Shown: piece by piece, positions 24,975 through 34,387 of the stretch
Layout of the letters: every line of letters starts with the position of its first letter
Position numbering within the stretch: the first letter of the stretch is position 1
Origin: Lachnospiraceae bacterium
GTDB taxonomy: Bacteria; Bacillota; Clostridia; Lachnospirales; Lachnospiraceae
DNA length: 64,000 nucleotides
NCBI GenBank assembly: GCA_910574285.1
Contig: CAJTAL010000005.1
Span: forward strand, 62,001-126,000
Direction: 5' to 3'
Program-made: the position numbers and the translations under genes
The notes under the pieces: model-generated
The model's input: the letters and a program-made list of their open reading frames with translations, nothing else
Told to the model about the DNA's origin: nothing
The model's database searches: none

Positions 24975-26096
24975 TCATAAATTCAACGCTCTTTTTATGA
25001 ATTCTATTGATAATTCCCGCTCTTTTTTGATTAATCTTCTGACGTGTCCCCAGTCAATATCACGCAGCATCTCTTCTCCTGCAGGCATCCTTCCCCTCTC
25101 TACAAGCCGGGACTTTAACTCGAACCTTTCCAGAAGATTTTCTATCCGTGCGTTTTTATTGCTGTGGCTGAACACCAAAAATTTCTTCTCCATTAAAACA
25201 GAAAACGCCGCGCCATGAAAAGAATTCGTCACTATATAATCCGCGTTTTGAAAAAAACCAATATATTCTGAAGGACCGCTTTCTGCTTCACATCTGATCC
25301 ACTCTTCCTTCCGACCTATCCACGGCATAGTAACCTGAATAACTTCCTTTCTCAGTTTCATCGACAGATTATGTAAAAACTGCAGCATCAAAACATTATG
25401 TTCCGTAAAGATATACAGAATATACCCTTTTTGCTTCGGCAGTTTTACTATCTTCTTCCATTCTTTTAATGTAAGCAGAAATGTAGGATCCAGGACGCCC
25501 GTAACATCTCCATGAAAGAAAGTCTTTACAAATGGCACCGCACTTTTCTCCCGCATAGAGACTGCAGAAAAGTTCTGATTCACCGCCTTCTTAAAATCTG
25601 CATGATACTTAACCGACAGCGAATCCTTTCCAAAACTGGCTCCGTATGCGATCAATCTGCAATTTCCCTTTTCTCTAATATTTCCCATATAAGCATCATC
25701 AAGCCCAACCGTAATCTCCGGATTCCACACCTGGTCGCTTCCTACAAAAACATGAGAATACTCCTTCACTGAAAGTCTGTAAGCTTTTCTTACTGCAGGT
25801 TCTTGGGTCAGATACATATGTCGGAAACAGCGCATATTCCTTCTTCTTCTTAAAAATGTGCCGAGATGAGATACATTCCTTATAATTCCATAATGTCCAG
25901 GAAAATATCTGATTTTTCTATCCATCTCAATGCCTATGACAGGCAATAACCAATATCTCCCTGCCAGTTTAACCGGTGCGTAGGGAATAATTTCTACTTT
26001 TCTTCCGCCAAATCTCTCCAGACAGCATTTAAGCGCATATGCCTGCAGCATGGCTCCATAATCGTCCGCCCAATGAAATGTCAATATTCCAATCAT
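24975..26096 (-). CDS. Polysaccharide pyruvyl transferase family protein
   Basis: 373 residues, related to CsaB/WcaK-type enzymes that add a pyruvate ketal from phosphoenolpyruvate to sugars of cell-wall or exopolysaccharides. Visible family features are the N-terminal GILTFHWADDYGAMLQAYAL, VFVGSDQVWNPEITVG in the middle and the C-terminal ADYIVTNSFHGAAFSVLM with the conserved SFHG. A pyruvylated glycan carries negative charge. It is beside an FeS protein family that often accompanies pyruvyl transferases. Confidence 0.88.
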   Translation of the reverse strand: MIGILTFHWADDYGAMLQAYALKCCLERFGGRKVEIIPYAPVKLAGRYWLLPVIGIEMDRKIRYFPGHYGIIRNVSHLGTFLRRRRNMRCFRHMYLTQEPAVRKAYRLSVKEYSHVFVGSDQVWNPEITVGLDDAYMGNIREKGNCRLIAYGASFGKDSLSVKYHADFKKAVNQNFSAVSMREKSAVPFVKTFFHGDVTGVLDPTFLLTLKEWKKIVKLPKQKGYILYIFTEHNVLMLQFLHNLSMKLRKEVIQVTMPWIGRKEEWIRCEAESGPSEYIGFFQNADYIVTNSFHGAAFSVLMEKKFLVFSHSNKNARIENLLERFELKSRLVERGRMPAGEEMLRDIDWGHVRRLIKKERELSIEFIKRALNL

Positions 26097-26161
26097 AGAT
26101 TCATTTACCTCTCGATTCCGCTTAGAAACTTTACGGAAATAATTTCCCCGCTAAAAGCTTT

Positions 26162-27895
26162 CTATCTTATGCGAACCAAATTTCGGTCTTGTATCTTATA
26201 CACGATATCACATTCATCCGCAAGACTCTTATGATGCGTTACAATCAGTAATGTCTTATCCTTTCTCACCTGCCGGATGGAATCTATCACTGCTTTCTCC
26301 GTATCCATATCAAGCGCAGCAGTTGCCTCATCCATAATCAATAGTTCAAATTTCTTATATAATGCTCTTGCCAACGCAATCCTCTGACGCTGCCCTCCGG
26401 AAACAGACGTCCCGTTTTCACCGATTAAAGTATGTATTCCTTCCGGCATCTTTTCAACATCTTCCCATATCTGGGCGCATTTCAGACATTCTATAATCCT
26501 TTCATCATCAATTTTATCCTGCTCTGTTAAAAGAGCTACATTATTCCGGACAGTCTCCCCGTTCATATACACAACCTGCGGGATATAACTGACAATCTCT
26601 CCGATATTCGCTATACACGCTCCTTCAGTGTCTGCCTGCGCAACGATATCATAGTCGTCATACCGGATACTGCCTGCCTGCGGTTTTAAAAGACCCAAAA
26701 TCAAGGCAAGAAACGTCGTCTTTCCCACTCCGGAAGTTCCGATAATCGCAACGGAAGTACCTGCAGGTATCTCTAACGATACATTCTCAAACAATTTTTC
26801 CCGCCCGCTATATCCAAACGTCAGATTTTGTACATACAGTCCCTTTGTTAATGTCACTTTCTTCTGACGGATATTCGCATGCCGTTTCTCTTCTTTTTTC
26901 AGTTCTTCATAACGGTCAAGACAATCTTTCAACTCTTCATATGGCTGCTTAGAGAATTCTATGTTGTTAATTCCTCCTACAATATTATATGACAATGTCG
27001 TCATCCTGCTTAACGCTGTAACGTATACTGTAACCGGTATAAAAGTCGACAGCTCGATTCCCCATAGAAAAAGAGATACAAAAATAATCAGCATAAGCGC
27101 CTTCGCCCAAAGACCCATAAACACCGCAATAATATCATTTTTTAAACTATATTTACTCTGTTCCTGTGAATACGCCATACTTGCGTCATAATATTTTGCC
27201 AAAACAGGCTCCGCATATCCGCTGACCTTTATTTCTTCAAAAACACCATATTCAAGAGTAATCTGGGCATTCGCTTTGATTGCATATTTTCTGCATTTTT
27301 CTCCGTACATCTTCATCTGTGTGCGGTAAAAGAAACATACCGCGACTATAAGCATGAAAAATATAATACCAGTAATAATCCCAATTCCGATCCATTTTGA
27401 AATAAATATCAGAACAGCCGCATACCCCGCCAATGTAAAAATATTAACTCCCACCGCTACAAAGGTCAGAATAATATTCATACTTTTCATCGTATCATTA
27501 CGTACGATTTCCAATGCCTGCATGACACTCTTCTGGTTATGATGTCCCCTGTCTTCTTTTGCAAATAATTCAAAGACCTTCATAGATAACTGCTGCGCGC
27601 CATGATATAAAAAATGATTGGAAATCCTGCACCGATACAATTCAATAACTACTTCCGAAAAAAACATAAGCACTATTACAATGGCACGAAGCCCTCCCGC
27701 CAGCTCCGGATTTCCCGAAATCTTATTGATAAAATAAACAGTCATATAAAATCCAAATATATCTACCACAGCCCGAATACTTCCTAAAGCGGTAAACCAT
27801 TTCCAGTTTTTCTGCTCCCTTTCTTCCAAAAAACCTGTCAAATATTTGAATATTTCCACCACTTCTATCCTTCTCCTAGTCCTGTTTTCTTTCAT
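26162..27895 (-). CDS. ABC transporter, fused permease and ATPase (MsbA/exporter type)
   Basis: 577-residue half-transporter expected to act as a dimer. About six membrane helices occupy residues 30-310. The ATPase domain has Walker A GTSGVGKTTF, signature VSGGQRQRIALARAL, Walker B LLIMDEATAALD and the switch His in VTHHKSL. Placed among glycosyltransferases, it probably exports a lipid-linked glycan or a peptide linked to the cluster. The ATG at 27895 has a weak ribosome binding site; a GTG pair at 27862/27859 after AGGAGAAGG is a plausible alternative start. Confidence 0.87.
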   Translation of the reverse strand: MKENRTRRRIEVVEIFKYLTGFLEEREQKNWKWFTALGSIRAVVDIFGFYMTVYFINKISGNPELAGGLRAIVIVLMFFSEVVIELYRCRISNHFLYHGAQQLSMKVFELFAKEDRGHHNQKSVMQALEIVRNDTMKSMNIILTFVAVGVNIFTLAGYAAVLIFISKWIGIGIITGIIFFMLIVAVCFFYRTQMKMYGEKCRKYAIKANAQITLEYGVFEEIKVSGYAEPVLAKYYDASMAYSQEQSKYSLKNDIIAVFMGLWAKALMLIIFVSLFLWGIELSTFIPVTVYVTALSRMTTLSYNIVGGINNIEFSKQPYEELKDCLDRYEELKKEEKRHANIRQKKVTLTKGLYVQNLTFGYSGREKLFENVSLEIPAGTSVAIIGTSGVGKTTFLALILGLLKPQAGSIRYDDYDIVAQADTEGACIANIGEIVSYIPQVVYMNGETVRNNVALLTEQDKIDDERIIECLKCAQIWEDVEKMPEGIHTLIGENGTSVSGGQRQRIALARALYKKFELLIMDEATAALDMDTEKAVIDSIRQVRKDKTLLIVTHHKSLADECDIVYKIQDRNLVRIR

Positions 27896-28026
27896 TACAA
27901 AGTTATGGTTAACTTATCTGTCTTTCAATAAATCTGAATACTATCGGCATTGTTTCCTTTCTTCTTTTGTCAGATTTTTTACATATTTTACTAGCCAAAT
28001 TGAATCTTCTAACCAATTTATAATTA

Positions 28027-29037
28027 TTATGTCAACCAAAAATCTTTAAAAAGTATCTGCTTCATTCTCCACATCCATCTAATGGGAGGAAAGTATGAAC
28101 ATCCAAAATACAACACATAAAACAGTATTTTTATCTTAAATGAAAGTCTTTTATATAAATAATGATCCATTTCTAGGTTCATCATTTTTTTTAAATTCTG
28201 ACTATCTCCCTTATCTTTTTTATTTATAGCTATAAAATAATTAGATAATATCCCCCACACAAGCTGCTCTTCCCACCTTAATGCTAAAGAAATACATCCT
28301 GTTTGAAATTCTTGATTTCTTATCAGTCTGGAAACTTTATATTTCTGCCAGTTTTTATCCATATTGTTTAAATGTGTAATACTGTCAGAATGCATCCGAT
28401 AATAGTACCATTCCGTATCTAAATATGCCATCCGCATCTCCCTGCAGATGAGGCTGTGCATAAATACTGTATCTTCTCCACTAAAAAGCGTCTCATCAAA
28501 ACGTTGTTGTCCAATAAAACTGCGGCGTATCATCTTCCCTCCAATACAAGATAATTCCATTTCGTACTTGGAGTAAAACCACTCTTTAGCATCCGCCTTT
28601 CGTCCAATTTCCCATTGGATTTCTGCAATATTTTTTGATATTTGGCGCATCCTTTTTTCTATCTCTGACGTATCCATTTTTATATAAGTGCAAAACATCA
28701 GATCAACATTACTTTTCTCTCCCTGTTTAACATATGAATCTATCAGGCATGGATGAATTACATCATCACTGTCCAGGAAAAACACATATTCACCTGCAGC
28801 CGCTTCAAGTCCCCGATTTCTCGCTGACGATACTCCTTCTTTCTTCTGTTCAAATATAAGTATTCTATCATCGACAGCAGCTATATCTTTACATATCTTA
28901 AGGCTCCTGTCCGTCGAGCCATCATCTATAACAATAATCTCCAGCTCCCGGAATGTTTGATTAATGACTGACCGGAGACATTGCATAATGTAGGCTTCTG
29001 TATTATGCACCGGAATAATCACTGACACTTTAGCCAT
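28027..29037 (-). CDS. Family 2 glycosyltransferase
   Basis: 336 residues. N-terminal VSVIIPVHNTEAYIMQCLRS, IDDGSTDRS and the FFLDSDDVIHP motif identify the GT-A catalytic domain. The C-terminal third is helical with one hydrophobic patch (KILFYVLYFGCSYF) that may sit on the membrane. Start overlaps the upstream GT2 gene by 8 bases, with GGGGG upstream. Sugar specificity unknown. Confidence 0.87.
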   Translation of the reverse strand: MAKVSVIIPVHNTEAYIMQCLRSVINQTFRELEIIVIDDGSTDRSLKICKDIAAVDDRILIFEQKKEGVSSARNRGLEAAAGEYVFFLDSDDVIHPCLIDSYVKQGEKSNVDLMFCTYIKMDTSEIEKRMRQISKNIAEIQWEIGRKADAKEWFYSKYEMELSCIGGKMIRRSFIGQQRFDETLFSGEDTVFMHSLICREMRMAYLDTEWYYYRMHSDSITHLNNMDKNWQKYKVSRLIRNQEFQTGCISLALRWEEQLVWGILSNYFIAINKKDKGDSQNLKKMMNLEMDHYLYKRLSFKIKILFYVLYFGCSYFPPIRWMWRMKQILFKDFWLT

Positions 29038-30103
29038 GACAAAGCCCCCATCTTTTCCCTATACCGGCCATCCAAATCACTAGCTTTGATATAGCCAATG
29101 TAAAATGCAGCAGTCTAAAACTCAACAGTACTATATAACATCTCTCCGAAAAAGATAATCCTGACACTGGACAGACAAGAAATGTCTCTACATCCCGCAT
29201 TTTTTCTCTCAAACGACATGCGCTTTCATGAATAGACGTTCCGAATTGTATTTCCTGATAAATACTTGCTACCAATCCATCAAATTCAATCTTATTGATC
29301 TGTTTATCAATAGAACTGTTTCCGCGCCCTCCCAGATAGGTACGAAGATATTCTGCCGCCGCCCTGCCGTTTTCAAACAAATCTGCATGATACCTCCTGT
29401 GCATTGAATCTTTACCGAATCGATTATAAAAGTACATATTCAGCGATGAAAAATACACTTGTTCCGCAAAATACATACACTCATAAACGCAAACTAAATC
29501 CTCCTGGCTATATAGACGAGTATCTCTGCACCGATGTGCCAATAACAATTGCTTTTCAATAATTTTATCACAAAGACTTCCTGAAACAAGCCGCATTTGA
29601 GTTGCTCTCCCTAAAGTGTTCATCATTCTGGGATAAATTTCACTTTCTAATCGCTCTTTATTATACACCCCTGGCTCTAAGGACCATGGAAACGAAACTG
29701 ATTTTCCATCTTCCATTATCATACTATATCCAAAAACAAAAATATCTGGTGCCTCTGATACATCTAACACATACGCAGCTTCTTGCAAGAGATCTTTTGA
29801 AATCCAGTCATCAGCGTCTACATAATATATATATTTTCCAGCCGCACGGAATAATCCGTCATTTCGCGCAGCAGCCGCACCTTCATTCTGTTTATGTATA
29901 GCTTTTACTCTATAATCCAACTTGACAAAATAATCACAAATCTCTGGGGTGGAATCTGTAGAACCGTCATCTACCAAAATCAATTCAAAATTCAAATAAG
30001 TTTGATCAAGGATACTACGAATACACTTTTCTAAATCTGCTTCATTATTATATGTAGGCACAATAACTGAAAAAAAAGGAGCTTTTGTTTCATTTATATC
30101 CAT
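29030..30103 (-). CDS. Family 2 glycosyltransferase
   Basis: About 357 residues from the ATG at 30103, two bases after the stop of the upstream GT2, with GGGAGGAAG inside the end of that gene. The longer frame (to 30175) would overlap it and is not preferred. FFSVIVPTYNNEADLEKCIR, VDDGSTDST and YYVDADDWISK mark the GT-A domain. A C-terminal hydrophobic segment suggests membrane association. Middle gene of three overlapping or abutting GT2 genes. Confidence 0.87.
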   Translation of the reverse strand: MDINETKAPFFSVIVPTYNNEADLEKCIRSILDQTYLNFELILVDDGSTDSTPEICDYFVKLDYRVKAIHKQNEGAAAARNDGLFRAAGKYIYYVDADDWISKDLLQEAAYVLDVSEAPDIFVFGYSMIMEDGKSVSFPWSLEPGVYNKERLESEIYPRMMNTLGRATQMRLVSGSLCDKIIEKQLLLAHRCRDTRLYSQEDLVCVYECMYFAEQVYFSSLNMYFYNRFGKDSMHRRYHADLFENGRAAAEYLRTYLGGRGNSSIDKQINKIEFDGLVASIYQEIQFGTSIHESACRLREKMRDVETFLVCPVSGLSFSERCYIVLLSFRLLHFTLAISKLVIWMAGIGKRWGLCHG

Positions 30104-30105
30104 AT

Positions 30106-31122
30106 TTACAATATCTTCCTCCCTACAGTCTTTGCCAGCAATCTTCCAAGATCCGGATGTTTCCTGACAATCCACATTGCAAGTTTCTTATACCAGCTGA
30201 CTTTATCCGAATTCATATAAATATCTACATATCTTTCCATTTCCTTCATACACACTTTCCAACTATCGCAGTTTGGCGAAAATTCCTCTCTTTTACATCG
30301 TCGTGCCTCTTTGTACCAAAAGGCCATAAATCGAAATGTATATTGAAGCTTATGCGCAATTAAATCATCATTATTAACTTTTTCCCCTATCTCTAAAATC
30401 AATTGTATCGCCTGACGAATCTCATATACCGTATGTATTTCTGTAGTCAAGCTTCCTGCATGTTTACAATAGAATACGCCATAGAAAGGAATCACTTCGA
30501 AAAAGCCGTCACACTTGCAAAGATATCTGCATATAAACGCGAAATCTTCAAAATCAACTAACTCCTCTGGAAAATCAATCAGCAACAATCCCTGCTCGTC
30601 CAGAATTTTTTCACGCCGGAACAAAGCCGGTGATACACTCATTAAAATTTGTTCCCACATAACTATTTGCAATGCCTGCACCGGACACCTCTTATACTGT
30701 GCTTTTAACGGATACTGCCAAAGTGTCGGTTTTCCATTCTCATCACAGATCTGCAGCCCACAGGCAGCCAAATCGTTTCCCCTCAGCAAACTCTCAACCA
30801 ATCTCTCAATCATTTGCGGATGAAGCATATCATCTGCATCAATAAAACCAATAAATTGTCCTTGAGAATGACGCAAGCCTATATTACGTGCACGAGGTAA
30901 TCCTCCATGAGAAATATTCACTAATTTTATTATTGGTTTGTCTAACTTTGTTTTCTCTATATAACGCTGTACAATTTCTCCCGTCTTATCAATTGAACCA
31001 TCATTCACTACGATTATTTCAATGTTCTTATATGAGGACTCAAGAACGCTTTTTAAACAACGGCTAATTCTTTTTTCTTGCTGATAGGTTGGTATAATAA
31101 TCGAAACCAATGTATTATCCAT
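30106..31122 (-). CDS. Family 2 glycosyltransferase
   Basis: 338 residues. VSIIIPTYQQEKRISRCLKS, VNDGSIDKT and GFIDADDMLHPQ mark the GT-A domain. GGAGG lies 5 bases before the ATG. First gene of the three-GT2 set. It is preceded by TATAAT at 31149-31144 and an 11-G tract where a -35 box would lie, so transcription of this set may vary with tract length. Confidence 0.87.
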   Translation of the reverse strand: MDNTLVSIIIPTYQQEKRISRCLKSVLESSYKNIEIIVVNDGSIDKTGEIVQRYIEKTKLDKPIIKLVNISHGGLPRARNIGLRHSQGQFIGFIDADDMLHPQMIERLVESLLRGNDLAACGLQICDENGKPTLWQYPLKAQYKRCPVQALQIVMWEQILMSVSPALFRREKILDEQGLLLIDFPEELVDFEDFAFICRYLCKCDGFFEVIPFYGVFYCKHAGSLTTEIHTVYEIRQAIQLILEIGEKVNNDDLIAHKLQYTFRFMAFWYKEARRCKREEFSPNCDSWKVCMKEMERYVDIYMNSDKVSWYKKLAMWIVRKHPDLGRLLAKTVGRKIL

Positions 31123-31143
31123 GTTTCCTCCATATTATGTCAC

Positions 31144-31176
31144 ATTATATTTCCAAATTCATTTACCCCCCCCCCC
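31144..31176 (-). promoter_or_regulatory. Promoter with an 11-G homopolymer in the -35 position
   Basis: On the minus strand TATAAT (31149-31144) lies 22 bases before the GT2 start. Seventeen bases further upstream the -35 window falls within a run of 11 Gs (31176-31166). No better -35 box is present. Changes in run length by slipped-strand mispairing would alter promoter spacing and contacts. Confidence 0.5.
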
Positions 31177-31248
31177 ACCCAAACAAAAGTTTGATAATAT
31201 TATTTTCTAACTTATAAAGTCATGAATATAATCATAAAAGAAAATACA

Positions 31249-32715
31249 TTAATAAAGCCTGACAGTGCCTATACAATATCCATACGCTTCCTCATCCTGC
31301 TCATTTGCCAGCTCTATATGTTTTCCTGTATCTAAATCTTCTACAAAAAAGTAAATCCTATATTCTGTTTTTGTAAGTTCACTGACAGAAATTTCGACTT
31401 GAGCATTCTGCACCATATCGGATTCTTCTCCGCCAGTTAATTTTCTAACAGCACATGACATTTCCTTTTCCAGCAGTTCTCCATTATCTTCCCTGTATAA
31501 GACCATGTTAATTTTCGTTTCTTTATATATGGGTGCAAAACCGACATTTTTTAAAGAAACCTCCACAGATATACACCGTCGTTCTTTACTATATGTCAGG
31601 GCTGTATCTGTAATAAGCAACCGATACCCCAGATGCCGTTCGATATATGTATAACCATCCATACCAAAAAAGCATCCTTCTTCTGTGACCGTTGCTTCTT
31701 CCCACTTTTTTAATACAGTCGGATCATAATCTTTATTCAGGTATGTAATACGTCTTTGCGCAAGACCTTCTACCGCATTTTCAAAATCATTGTAAGAATT
31801 ATCATTTATCACCTCTCCTCCGTTTGGCGTGTAACGGCACAATTCTTTCTGAAACTCCAGTTCTTCCTCTCTGGACCATCGACCAAGCAAATCTGTCCCG
31901 TCTGTATCTTCTGTTTTGTAAGTACCAAAATCGCTTCTATTACCCAGCAATCCGTCATTGAATAAACCAAGTCTTGCCGCTAATTGACTGCCTGTCAGAA
32001 TTTCTTCTGACGGAACGACAGATTGTACAATACTTCTCCACTGTGCCGGCGTCCGAACCGACAGATAAATCGATTCATCTGTTACGGATACTAATTGATC
32101 TGCCAGACACTTCATATCCTCTTCCGTATCGTATCGTGTTCCGTGCATCTCGCCCCAATTTCCCGTAAATAACCCTTGAAGAATAAAAATCTTCCTTTTG
32201 TGTGCATCCAAAACAGATTCCAGTTGCTCCATATGCCGTAGAATAATATCTAAGCTATCTGGCTCATATTGTTCATTCCTCCCTTCATCATCATAGATAA
32301 AGCGAACGATTAATTGTTGATCCAGTGTTTCCAAAGCATGAAATAATTTATCTATATTCAAAAGCCCAAATTCACTGATCGACCCTTCCCTGTAATTCTG
32401 TAAACATATTTTAACTAGAATAAGCTCTGTATCATTCTGACTTATGGATTCCACAAATTCTTCATAATCTTTCTGCTCATCTGTAATCCAAAAAGTATAT
32501 AAATGATAAAATCCACGATTCGGGTTGTACAGTTCACGTGCAGACTCCGTAAACGGAAAACTCTCCGTTTCTACCTGTATAAACATATTTTCAAAGAAAA
32601 GCACAAATATAGCCAATAGTAATACGACTGCAATACAAGAAATAACTATCCTTTTTCTTCTGAATAAAGTTTCTTTTTGTAGCCCATACGCGTTAACATG
32701 ATAATCATGAATCAT
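31249..32715 (-). CDS. Membrane-anchored DUF4874/DUF4832 protein (glycoside-hydrolase-like)
   Basis: 488 residues. A single membrane helix at about 22-42 places the rest outside the cell. NPNRGFYHLYTFW (64-76) begins the DUF4874 TIM-barrel-like domain. GNWGEMHGTR (WGEMHG at 187-192) sits where barrel hydrolases carry a catalytic Glu. The C-terminal DUF4832 region is beta-rich. It is a paralogue of the protein at 37957-39285, which lacks the anchor. Likely modifies or trims a surface polysaccharide; activity unproven. Confidence 0.75.
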   Translation of the reverse strand: MIHDYHVNAYGLQKETLFRRKRIVISCIAVVLLLAIFVLFFENMFIQVETESFPFTESARELYNPNRGFYHLYTFWITDEQKDYEEFVESISQNDTELILVKICLQNYREGSISEFGLLNIDKLFHALETLDQQLIVRFIYDDEGRNEQYEPDSLDIILRHMEQLESVLDAHKRKIFILQGLFTGNWGEMHGTRYDTEEDMKCLADQLVSVTDESIYLSVRTPAQWRSIVQSVVPSEEILTGSQLAARLGLFNDGLLGNRSDFGTYKTEDTDGTDLLGRWSREEELEFQKELCRYTPNGGEVINDNSYNDFENAVEGLAQRRITYLNKDYDPTVLKKWEEATVTEEGCFFGMDGYTYIERHLGYRLLITDTALTYSKERRCISVEVSLKNVGFAPIYKETKINMVLYREDNGELLEKEMSCAVRKLTGGEESDMVQNAQVEISVSELTKTEYRIYFFVEDLDTGKHIELANEQDEEAYGYCIGTVRLY

Positions 32716-32802
32716 ATTACAATAATCTCCGAATATATATTTACTTTTACTCTTGATAGACTGCTACAATGATCAAAACCAATAATTTTTCTCATTATAG
32801 AG

Positions 32803-34326
32803 CTATTTTTGTTCCAAAATACTTTTTCCTTTTTCTTTCAATAACTGGAATTCCTTCATTCTATGATACAATACCAAATATGCAAGATTCGTAACTACCA
32901 GAGAGATCGCCAGTCTTTCTATGCAGATTATCCATGGATTTCCTGTAATACTCCTGCAGAAAAAATCCACCCAAAACCATACAAATAATGTAACTGAAGC
33001 ATATAGTCCGTAACGCATAAAATACATTGCAGATGAACTTTGCAGGCAATGTTTGTAAAGCATATATGGCTCTAGCCAAAGGGATGTTGTCACTGTACTT
33101 ACCGCTGTTCCCAAAAAAATACCTGCTGTTCCCATATGTATTCCCAAAAAGATCGACGACGCCAGATTAATAATCGCTTCCGCCAAAGGTCTGTATCTGT
33201 CATACCAGAATATACCTAACGACTCCCGAAATACGATAGTCGCCTGACGCATGCCGGTAAGATAAAAATTCAAACATAGTACAAATGTAATATCTCTGGT
33301 AAACACATAATTTTCTCCAAAGCAAAACCCTGCAAATACATCGATAATTTCAAAAATGCAGATAGCAGCCATACCAAACACCCACTGTCCTATAAAAAAA
33401 GATGCCTCGAAGATTTTTTTCACCCTTTCCTGGTCTTCTTCTACTCCCAAATTCCCCACACTGGCTGCAATCCCCTGAAACATCTGGTTCAATACCTGTC
33501 TGATAGAACCTATAATCAGATAGTAATTAGAATATATACTATTACTAACGATTCCTACAAGTGAAGACAGCAGAAGGTTATCAGTATTATTTACGACAAC
33601 AGATCCTAATTTGTGCATCAACATGGCGCGAATATTTTGATAAATTACTTTTTTCTCCTGTACAGGAAGTTTTTGTATATCCTTTTCCTTCAGATAAGGA
33701 TACATCTGATCTGCCCTACTGGATATTGCTATATTATTAAAAAAGGTACATAAAATTGCCGCTAAAATATACAATATGAAATTTCTTGTCTCAATAAGTA
33801 TGAATATTTGAAGCAAATTTTGTAAAATCAAAGCTAATGTATGATATAAAACTCCAATATAACTAAGCTGATGAGCATCAATCAAAGTTCGCTTATAAAC
33901 CGCCAGATACGATAAAACAGAATTCACAAGATATAATAAATAAATTAAAATAAGATGTTCTATTTGAGGTTGGTTCTTGATCAACACCCCCATAAAGGGG
34001 ATAACAAGCATTCCTCCTGCAAATACTATAACAGCAACTATAAGATAAATGTCACGGAACATCTTCATTAGTGATTTTTGCTTTTCCACATTTTCTTCTG
34101 AAACAGGTTGGTACAACGCATAAGTGATCGCAGTTCCTGCACCCAGCTCTGACAATGCCAATACATTCAATATATCTGAAAACAATCCATTTATTCCCAC
34201 ATATTCCTGACTCAACGTATGTGTAAAAACTACGCGGGTCATAAAACCTGCCAGAATCGCAACAATTCTGGCTAGTATAGCCACTGTAGTATTTTTAGTA
34301 GAATATTCTGTTCTGCTTTTTCTCAT
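32803..34326 (-). CDS. Wzx-like oligosaccharide flippase
   Basis: About 507 residues with 12-14 membrane helices, of the polysaccharide-transport/MOP flippase superfamily. It should flip undecaprenyl-linked repeat units outward. GAGGG lies 5 bases before the ATG at 34326; the frame opens at 34344 without a site. The N-terminal RTEYSTKNTTVAILARIVAI is typical of clostridial members. A Wzy-like partner is not obvious unless the 791-residue membrane protein upstream fills that role. Confidence 0.88.
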   Translation of the reverse strand: MRKSRTEYSTKNTTVAILARIVAILAGFMTRVVFTHTLSQEYVGINGLFSDILNVLALSELGAGTAITYALYQPVSEENVEKQKSLMKMFRDIYLIVAVIVFAGGMLVIPFMGVLIKNQPQIEHLILIYLLYLVNSVLSYLAVYKRTLIDAHQLSYIGVLYHTLALILQNLLQIFILIETRNFILYILAAILCTFFNNIAISSRADQMYPYLKEKDIQKLPVQEKKVIYQNIRAMLMHKLGSVVVNNTDNLLLSSLVGIVSNSIYSNYYLIIGSIRQVLNQMFQGIAASVGNLGVEEDQERVKKIFEASFFIGQWVFGMAAICIFEIIDVFAGFCFGENYVFTRDITFVLCLNFYLTGMRQATIVFRESLGIFWYDRYRPLAEAIINLASSIFLGIHMGTAGIFLGTAVSTVTTSLWLEPYMLYKHCLQSSSAMYFMRYGLYASVTLFVWFWVDFFCRSITGNPWIICIERLAISLVVTNLAYLVLYHRMKEFQLLKEKGKSILEQK

Positions 34327-34387
34327 TACACCCTCAATTTCCATAATCTATCAATGTTTCTGCTATTTGAAGTTTTTATTCCATCTT

